From Bacteroidota bacterium (lineage in GTDB: Bacteria > Bacteroidota > Bacteroidia > Chitinophagales > Chitinophagaceae), in NCBI GenBank assembly GCA_023436685.1, contig JAEZIL010000274.1:1-10900 (forward strand): a stretch of DNA of 10,900 bases. The letters run 5' to 3'. Below, one piece after another: positions 6,780-10,900 of this stretch. The translations under genes were made by a program, and so were the position numbers. Below the pieces are notes generated by a model that worked only from the letters and a program-made list of their open reading frames with translations, had not been told where the DNA came from and did not search any database. How positions within the stretch are numbered: the stretch's first letter is position 1; each line of letters begins with the position of its first letter.

Positions 6780-7894
6780 TAATTAATTCGGTAATGCTTA
6801 CCCGGCATTGCTTTAATCAGGTCCTGCATTTCTAGTTGCAACAGCGTTGCTGCCAGTTGCGAGTTGCTGATACCTGTGCCATATAACAGTTCATCGGCAT
6901 GTACCGAGTCTTTGGTATTGAGCATATCGATGATCTTTTGTTCATCATCACTTAGTTGTATGAAGAGTTGCTTTTGCACAGGTTTTTTCTTTACACTGCT
7001 ATTCCAATTCATTAGCTCAAGCAGGTCAGCAGGGCCCGTTATCATAGCAGCCGTGCTGGTACGTATCAGTTCGTTGCAGCCAGACGAGTGTTTGTCGTAC
7101 ACCCTGCCCGGGAAAGCTGCTACTTCTCTATTGTAGCTGGAGGCCACCCGCGCGGTTATCATTGCGCCACCTTTTATATCGCTTTCCACTACTACTGTTA
7201 CATCACTAATGCCTGCCACGACCCTGTTGCGCATAGGGAAGTGTTGCCTTTCGGGTGTAGTTTGAGAGGTGTATTCGGTAAGTAACCCGCCTCTTTGCAG
7301 CATGTCTTTCGACAAGTTTTTGTTGCTGGCCGGATAAATGCGTGAGAGTCCATTTCCCATTACACCTACAGTGGGCAGGCCTGTTTGCAATGCCTGCTTG
7401 TGTGCTATTGAATCAATACCATGCGCCAGCCCACTCACTATCAACATATCGTTGTAACCCTCTAAACCTTTTATCAATTCTTCGGTAAGGCGTGTACCAT
7501 ACTCGGTGTTCTTCCGCGTGCCTATCACGGCTATAATCTTGGATGCATTAAGATCGGCATTACCTTGATAATATAGTATTTGTGGTGCGTCTGAACATTC
7601 CATCAACCGTTTAGGATAATTGTCATCTCCATACCATAGTACAGCTACATTATGTTTCTGTACAAATGTTAATTCTTCCTCAGCCTTTTGCATCACTTCT
7701 GCTTCATGAAACAGTTTGGCCCTTATTTCAGTTATACCATCAATCTGTTTCAGCTCTTTTGCTGTAGCTTTAAATATACCTGTAGCTGTACCAAACTTTG
7801 CCAGTAAGCTTTGCGCCCTCTTATGGCCTATATCTTTTACAAATGTTAACGCTATACGGTGTAACAGCTCTTCTTCGTTTTCAACTGGCAACAT
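6776..7894 (-). CDS. dprA: DNA-processing protein DprA
   Basis: A 372-residue cytosolic protein. DprA binds incoming single-stranded DNA in natural transformation and loads RecA. Domains in order: an N-terminal helix-hairpin-helix/SAM-like region (about 10-70); a Rossmann-type DNA-binding core with VIGTR at 123-127, SGLAHGIDSIAHKQAL at 154-169, NGLSRIYP at 181-188, ERQHFPMRNRVVAGIS at 215-230, KGGAMITA at 241-248 and GRVYDKHSSGCNELI at 263-277; and a C-terminal winged helix (about 312-372), as in the DprA_WH family. Length and motifs are normal, so it should be functional. Start ATG at 7894; the 70-base region to the divergent lipoprotein gene holds the promoters. A poor -7 match (TAAGTTTA, minus strand, 7913-7920) is the only candidate for this gene. 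Confidence 0.96.
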   Translation of the reverse strand: MLPVENEEELLHRIALTFVKDIGHKRAQSLLAKFGTATGIFKATAKELKQIDGITEIRAKLFHEAEVMQKAEEELTFVQKHNVAVLWYGDDNYPKRLMECSDAPQILYYQGNADLNASKIIAVIGTRKNTEYGTRLTEELIKGLEGYNDMLIVSGLAHGIDSIAHKQALQTGLPTVGVMGNGLSRIYPASNKNLSKDMLQRGGLLTEYTSQTTPERQHFPMRNRVVAGISDVTVVVESDIKGGAMITARVASSYNREVAAFPGRVYDKHSSGCNELIRTSTAAMITGPADLLELMNWNSSVKKKPVQKQLFIQLSDDEQKIIDMLNTKDSVHADELLYGTGISNSQLAATLLQLEMQDLIKAMPGKHYRINY

Positions 7895-7937
7895 ATTTGT
7901 ACTTAATGTTTTTAAACTTACTATTGTATCGCTTGTC

Positions 7938-7945
7938 TATCTTTG
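7938..7945 (+). promoter_or_regulatory. Candidate -7 element before the DUF6438 lipoprotein
   Basis: TATCTTTG matches TAnnTTTG exactly and lies 19 bases before the ATG at 7965. It is the same octamer as the one before the C45 operon. No TTG is seen at the optimal -33 spacing; the nearest (7924-7926) is only 11 bases away. Confidence 0.45.
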
Positions 7946-7964
7946 AAACTGAAAATTATATAAA

Positions 7965-8519
7965 ATGAAGAGAAATATCTTAGGAGTAGGTTTAATGATC
8001 GCAATAGCACTTACAGCCTGCGCCCAACAAAAGAAGGCTACAACAACTACTACTAATACCACTAAAGCCACTAAAACAAATACAAACCCAACAACGGCAA
8101 GTGTAACTTCTGCCAGATCGGCTGCAGGTAAAATAAGCACATTGCGCATGAGCCGTGGTGCATGCTTTGGTAAATGCCCCTCGTACACGGTAGACCTGTA
8201 TAGCGATGGCCGTGTGGTATATACCAGCAAAATGTTTACTAAATATGAGGGCACATATGAAAAGAATATGGGCGCAGATAAGGTGCAGGCACTTTTCAGA
8301 GAATTTGAAAATAACCGAGCAGATACTTGTGGTAAATATAATAGCATGATACCCGATCTTCCCCCGTTGCATTATGATATCCAGTTTGAACAAAAAAAGG
8401 TAGAGATTAGAAACGCGAACTTCGGGCCAAAGTTCCTGGTAAAACTTTCGGATAAAGTAGATGAACTGGCGAAGGTAGATGACAGCTGGAAGAAAACAGC
8501 TGAGCCGGTAAAGCAATAA
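7965..8519 (+). CDS. DUF6438 domain lipoprotein
   Basis: A 184-residue exported lipoprotein. The N-terminus MKRNILGVGLMIAIALTAC is a type II signal peptide with the lipobox ending at Cys19. Residues about 25-50 form a Thr/Asn/Lys-rich low-complexity linker. The domain from about 57 to 172 fits DUF6438: MSRGACFGKCPSYTVDLYSDGRVVY (62-86) has the characteristic C-G-CP-Y pattern with Cys67 and Cys71, and a third cysteine is at 122. The family is widespread in Bacteroidota and its function is unknown to me; the paired cysteines could form a disulfide in the envelope. After Cys19 come AQQKK, without the acidic residues of the known surface-export signal, so a periplasm-facing position is more likely (inference). 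A terminator follows 12 bases past the stop, so it appears monocistronic. Confidence 0.85.
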   Translation: MKRNILGVGLMIAIALTACAQQKKATTTTTNTTKATKTNTNPTTASVTSARSAAGKISTLRMSRGACFGKCPSYTVDLYSDGRVVYTSKMFTKYEGTYEKNMGADKVQALFREFENNRADTCGKYNSMIPDLPPLHYDIQFEQKKVEIRNANFGPKFLVKLSDKVDELAKVDDSWKKTAEPVKQ

Positions 8520-8531
8520 ATAGGAATTATA

Positions 8532-8570
8532 ATATTCAAGAAGCCTGCTTTTCGCGGGCTTTTTGAATAT
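8532..8570 (+). terminator. Long-stem hairpin terminator after the lipoprotein gene
   Basis: Bases 8532-8548 pair with 8554-8570 to form an unbroken 17-bp stem (including two G-U pairs) around a 5-base loop, TTTTC. The inner arm is GC-rich (GCCTGC/GCGGGC) and is followed by a run of T at 8560-8564, as in intrinsic terminators. The outer arm ATATTC/GAATAT extends the stem past the T-run. It separates the lipoprotein from the regulator gene. Confidence 0.82.
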
Positions 8571-8591
8571 CTATAAGCTTGAGTACATTTG
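8563..8591 (+). promoter_or_regulatory. Bacteroidota-type promoter of the Crp/Fnr regulator
   Basis: TTG at 8563-8565, an 18-base spacer and TACATTTG at 8584-8591 give both consensus elements at near-ideal spacing, the best promoter in the window. Transcription should begin about 8595, 18 bases before the TTG start codon at 8613. The -33 element lies inside the 3' arm of the preceding terminator hairpin. Confidence 0.65.
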
Positions 8592-8612
8592 TAAGGTATA
8601 GGCGATTTTTAC

Positions 8613-9182
8613 TTGACAGAACTGGAACAATATATAAGTCACTACTTTGAAGCCGAACAGCAAGAGCTGGCCGATATAGCATCTTCTTTTAAACCACAAC
8701 AAATTCGCAAAGGTGAATTCTTGTTAAAAACGGGCCGCATATGCCATCAATTATCATTCATTAGCTCAGGCCTCATACGTATTTATGTAAATCTGGAAGA
8801 TAAAGAGGTGACACAATGGGTAGCCAATACAGGCTATTTCGTTACAGATCTTGCCGCATTCATGTTTCAAACGCCGGCCCGCTGGAATATACAAGCATTA
8901 AGCGATTGTGAGTTGTATACTATAAGCCGCGCAGACTATATAAACCTTGGTAACGTAGTAGCCAACTGGCATAAGATAGAAAAGGCGTTTCTCGCCAAAT
9001 GCTTCGTAACCATAGAAGACCGTGTATTCAGCCACCTGGCTATGAGCGACGAAGAGCGCTATCAACGCTTCTATTCCTTCCAGCCCGAGCTATTTAACCA
9101 GGTGCCCCTGCAATATCTTGCATCGATGCTGGGAATGACTCCCGAAACATTGAGCCGTATACGCAGAAAAGCCATTGGCTGA
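8613..9182 (+). CDS. Crp/Fnr-family transcriptional regulator
   Basis: A 189-residue DNA-binding regulator of the short Bacteroidota type. Residues about 20-110 form a cyclic-nucleotide-binding-like beta-roll (QIRKGEFLLKTGRICHQLSFI, then SGLIRIYV). It lacks the canonical Arg-Ser-Ala-Thr cAMP pocket, so the ligand is unknown. Helix C follows, then a compact winged helix-turn-helix ending VPLQYLASMLGMTPETLSRIRRK. The recognition helix carries ETLSR, the E--SR pattern with which FNR reads TTGAT. Only scattered cysteines (44, 98, 129) are present, not the N-terminal FNR iron-sulfur cluster, so it is not an FNR-type oxygen sensor. The start is TTG at 8613: an in-frame stop lies at 8592-8594 and no ATG lies between. 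A matching palindrome just past the stop suggests the downstream genes as targets. Confidence 0.88.
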   Translation: MTELEQYISHYFEAEQQELADIASSFKPQQIRKGEFLLKTGRICHQLSFISSGLIRIYVNLEDKEVTQWVANTGYFVTDLAAFMFQTPARWNIQALSDCELYTISRADYINLGNVVANWHKIEKAFLAKCFVTIEDRVFSHLAMSDEERYQRFYSFQPELFNQVPLQYLASMLGMTPETLSRIRRKAIG

Positions 9183-9185
9183 TTT

Positions 9186-9201
9186 CTTGATCTGTATCAA
9201 G
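9186..9201 (+). promoter_or_regulatory. FNR/CRP-like operator, perfect inverted repeat
   Basis: The sequence contains TTGAT (9187-9191), CTGT, ATCAA (9196-9200), flanked by a complementary C and G, so six bases on each side pair perfectly around CTGT. TTGAT-N4-ATCAA is the classic FNR consensus. It begins 3 bases past the regulator stop and its centre is about 41 bases before the inferred transcription start of the DUF4260 gene, the class II activator position. Confidence 0.68.
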
Positions 9202-9222
9202 AGCGAGCATAAGTATGTTGCT

Positions 9223-9230
9223 GACCTTTG
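9223..9230 (+). promoter_or_regulatory. Weak -7 element before DUF4260, probably activator-dependent
   Basis: GACCTTTG matches seven-letter pattern TAnnTTTG except for the first base. Its end is 21 bases before the ATG at 9252, and no TTG -33 element is present at the normal spacing. A poor promoter with an upstream operator fits dependence on an activator. Confidence 0.4.
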
Positions 9231-9251
9231 TGATAACAAAACAATAAAGCA

Positions 9252-9605
9252 ATGAAATACTTACTGAAACTGGAAGAATTGGCGCTAATGTTAGCTTCTT
9301 TTTATTTAATGTCATTACTCAACATTCATTTTACATGGTGGCTATACCCTATTTTATTCCTTGCTCCTGATATTAGTTTCCTGTTTTATTCAGCAGGGCG
9401 TCATGTAGGAGCTATGGGATATAATTTGTTTCACCATAAGATGGTGGCTATTGCTATTGCGCTTGTGGGTTTTGTTGCCGTACAACCTTACATAGCTTTT
9501 GCCGGCCTCATGTTGCTGGCCCATTCTTCTTTCGACCGTATGATGGGCTATGGCCTTAAGTATTTTAAAGGCTTCAAGCATACCCATCTCGGCGATATGA
9601 AATGA
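9252..9605 (+). CDS. DUF4260 family membrane protein
   Basis: A 117-residue integral membrane protein with three to four hydrophobic segments. It shows the pattern of DUF4260 from end to end: LKLEELALML near the N-terminus, APDISFLFYSAGRHVGAMGYNLFHH at about 47-71, then AHSSFDRMMGYGLKYFKGFKHTHLG at about 90-114. The repeated His and Asp residues (HH, FDR, THLG) are conserved in the family as I recall it, but no biochemical function is known to me. The gene lies 69 bases after the regulator, with an FNR-like operator in between, and overlaps the next gene by ATGA, so the two are probably co-translated. Confidence 0.9.
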   Translation: MKYLLKLEELALMLASFYLMSLLNIHFTWWLYPILFLAPDISFLFYSAGRHVGAMGYNLFHHKMVAIAIALVGFVAVQPYIAFAGLMLLAHSSFDRMMGYGLKYFKGFKHTHLGDMK

Positions 9606-9820
9606 TTGTCTATTTTTATCCTATGAAACAAAAGCATGGGGTGCCGGCACTTATATCGTTTTTTATACCCGGATTGGGGCAACTTATCAAGGGCCATATA
9701 TTCCGTGCGCTATTCTTCTTTGTAGTATGTGGCATTACTAGTTTCCTGCTCTGGTGGACATTCATTATACCTGCTATATTCTGGTTTTGGAATGTGTACG
9801 ATGCCTACAATGGTAATTAG
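9602..9820 (+). CDS. Small membrane protein with a TM2-like PGLGQ motif
   Basis: A 72-residue protein whose ATG overlaps the DUF4260 stop as ATGA, suggesting translational coupling. An alternative ATG at 9623 gives 65 residues beginning MKQKHGVPAL, which looks more like typical family N-termini; I cannot decide between them. Two hydrophobic segments (about 14-28 and 35-66) flank SFFIPGLGQLIKGHI, resembling the first helix and turn of TM2-type small membrane proteins, and the C-terminus WNVYDAYNGN also fits that style. The function is unknown. Its TAG stop shares the tetranucleotide TTAG (9817-9820) with the TAA stop of the convergent radical SAM gene. Confidence 0.72.
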   Translation: MIVYFYPMKQKHGVPALISFFIPGLGQLIKGHIFRALFFFVVCGITSFLLWWTFIIPAIFWFWNVYDAYNGN

Positions 9821-10890
9821 AATAGCGGCAACTGGTTATTCCGTATCCTTCTGAAATCTTTAGTATTCAGTTCGCGATGGGTTTGGTTAAGGCCATATTT
9901 GCGGCAGTATAATTGAAATTGCGTTTTAATAAGTTCAGCAAACTTACCATCGCCTACTATACGGTTACCCCAACGGCTATCATTCACATTACCTTCATGG
10001 CAGGCGCATATCTGGTTCCATACTTTCTCAGCACGGTCGGGGAAGGCCTTGTATAACCAATCGTGAAATATGGGGCCGATAGCACCATTAAGCCGAACCA
10101 CAGTATAGCCTGCCCATTGGGCGCCTGCCTCCGATGCTGCTTTGAGCACATCGTGCATATGCATATCATTTAGCCCTGGTATAAGTGGTGCATTCATAAT
10201 ACCTGTAGGTATGCCGTGTTTAGATAGTGTTTCTACCACTTTTAACCTCGATTTGTAAGATGCGGTGCGCGGCTCCAGTACGCGCCTCAGGTCTTCATCG
10301 AGCGATGTAATAGATGAGAAGACACTTACTAAATTGTATTTATGTAATTCCTGCAATACGTCAAGGTCGCGAAGCACCAAGGCGTTTTTGCTAAGTATGC
10401 CCACAGGGTTACGGTACTCCAGGCATATTTCCAGCAACTTGCGGGTAATACGCATTTTGCGTTCAATAGGCTGGTAGCAATCGGTATTGCCCGATAAGGA
10501 TATGACAGCAGGTTCCCATTTAGGGTTCTCGAAGAACTTCTTCAGCAATTGTGGTGCGTTCTTCTTCACTACAATCCTGCTTTCGAAATCTACCCCCGCG
10601 CTATAGCCCCAGTACTCGTGAGAGTTGCGGGCATAGCAGTAAATACAACCATGCTCGCAGCCCTGGTATGGATTGGCAGAATACATCATGCCTACATCGG
10701 GACTGGTTACTTTATTCACCAGCGTTTTGCTATCGTCAAAAATGTATTCGGTTTTGCGGTCTTCCTCTTCCCAATCGTCAATAGCTTCTACATGCTCCTG
10801 TACACATTCGCCTTTCAGAAACTTGTTCTTAGGGTTGAACTGGGCACCCCTGCCTTTCTCAAAGCGTTCGTTAGCAATTTGGTTGATCAT
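9817..10890 (-). CDS. PA0069-type radical SAM protein (SplB-like)
   Basis: A 357-residue cytosolic iron-sulfur enzyme. The radical SAM cluster motif is CEHGCIYC, with Cys78, Cys82 and Cys85 in the CxxxCxxC spacing, within NPYQGCEHGCIYCYARNSHEYWG. Upstream, KGRGAQFNPKNKF (12-24) is the conserved N-terminal signature of PA0069-family proteins. Downstream landmarks include LSGNTDCYQPIE, SITSLDEDLRRVLEPRTAS, NAPLIPGLND, and a C-terminal region ending NNQLPLF. The family is distantly related to spore photoproduct lyase (SplB), but its substrate is not established. Start ATG at 10890; only 10 bases upstream are visible and contain no in-frame stop, so a slightly longer N-terminus cannot be excluded, though the KGRGA position fits the family start. 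Confidence 0.9.
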   Translation of the reverse strand: MINQIANERFEKGRGAQFNPKNKFLKGECVQEHVEAIDDWEEEDRKTEYIFDDSKTLVNKVTSPDVGMMYSANPYQGCEHGCIYCYARNSHEYWGYSAGVDFESRIVVKKNAPQLLKKFFENPKWEPAVISLSGNTDCYQPIERKMRITRKLLEICLEYRNPVGILSKNALVLRDLDVLQELHKYNLVSVFSSITSLDEDLRRVLEPRTASYKSRLKVVETLSKHGIPTGIMNAPLIPGLNDMHMHDVLKAASEAGAQWAGYTVVRLNGAIGPIFHDWLYKAFPDRAEKVWNQICACHEGNVNDSRWGNRIVGDGKFAELIKTQFQLYCRKYGLNQTHRELNTKDFRRIRNNQLPLF

Positions 10891-10900
10891 GGCGTTATTC

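Noticed and set aside
6790..6802. Small hairpin GGTAA-TGC-TTACC beside the convergent stops, considered as a terminator
   Set aside because: The stem is only five pairs, it is not GC-rich, no T-run follows on either strand, and it lies inside the dprA coding sequence.
7937..8516. Two long minus-strand open frames opposite the lipoprotein gene (7937-8347 and 7992-8516)
   Set aside because: Their translations are composed of antisense low-complexity Val/Leu and Cys-rich runs with no domain, while the plus strand gives a clear signal peptide and DUF6438 domain followed by a terminator.
8613..9182. Calling the regulator a true Fnr oxygen sensor
   Set aside because: The N-terminal cysteine cluster that binds the iron-sulfur centre in Fnr is absent; only the DNA-recognition pattern is Fnr-like.
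9817..10890. Calling the radical SAM gene splB (spore photoproduct lyase)
   Set aside because: The N-terminal KGRGA signature and overall layout fit the PA0069 family, and the host appears to be a non-sporulating Bacteroidota member.

Overview
The window looks like an ordinary chromosomal stretch of a member of the Bacteroidota, probably Chitinophagaceae-like. Four things point there. Upstream regions carry the TAnnTTTG -7 element typical of that phylum, and Shine-Dalgarno sequences are mostly absent. The Crp/Fnr regulator has the short Bacteroidota architecture. Families such as DUF6438 lipoproteins, DUF4260 and GT2-DUF2062 fusions are common there. Base composition is moderate throughout, and I see no tRNA, rRNA, CRISPR, insertion sequence or prophage.

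Layout. 1-248 (minus) is the N-terminal part of a secreted protein running off the left edge. 393-1652 (plus) is a GT-C type membrane glycosyltransferase. It is convergent with a minus-strand, translationally coupled pair: an N-terminal-nucleophile (peptidase C45/AAT-like) hydrolase with a C-terminal TPR-like tail (2840-4510), then a GT2 glycosyltransferase fused to DUF2062 (1641-2843). Divergent from that pair is a plus-strand group: imidazolonepropionase hutI (4586-5827), a putative glycolipid-binding protein (5838-6401) and a three-helix membrane protein (6444-6779). It runs tail to tail into dprA (6776-7894, minus). Divergent from dprA is a DUF6438 lipoprotein (7965-8519), closed by a strong hairpin terminator (8532-8570). 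A Crp/Fnr-type regulator follows (8613-9182, TTG start). A perfect FNR-like palindrome then lies before a DUF4260 membrane protein (9252-9605) and an overlapping small membrane protein (9602-9820). The last gene is a PA0069-type radical SAM protein (9817-10890, minus).

How the parts may work together. The convergent GT2 and GT-C genes could form a donor/acceptor pair, the GT2 making a polyprenyl-phosphate sugar that the GT-C enzyme uses outside the membrane; this is inference. The C45 hydrolase and GT2-DUF2062 share a GTGA stop/start overlap and so are probably one functional unit in lipid or envelope chemistry. The best regulatory story is the Crp/Fnr gene: its recognition helix carries the E--SR pattern that reads TTGAT half-sites in FNR, and a TTGAT-N4-ATCAA site sits 4 bases past its stop, about 41 bases before the inferred start of the next transcript.

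The window is very compact. All three tail-to-tail gene pairs overlap at their stop codons, twice through a shared CTAA/TTAG tetranucleotide, and two genes appear to have -7 elements so close to the start codon that their transcripts may be leaderless. I did not find a clearly new multi-gene system; the regulatory module and the C45/GT2-DUF2062 pair are the parts most worth a second look.
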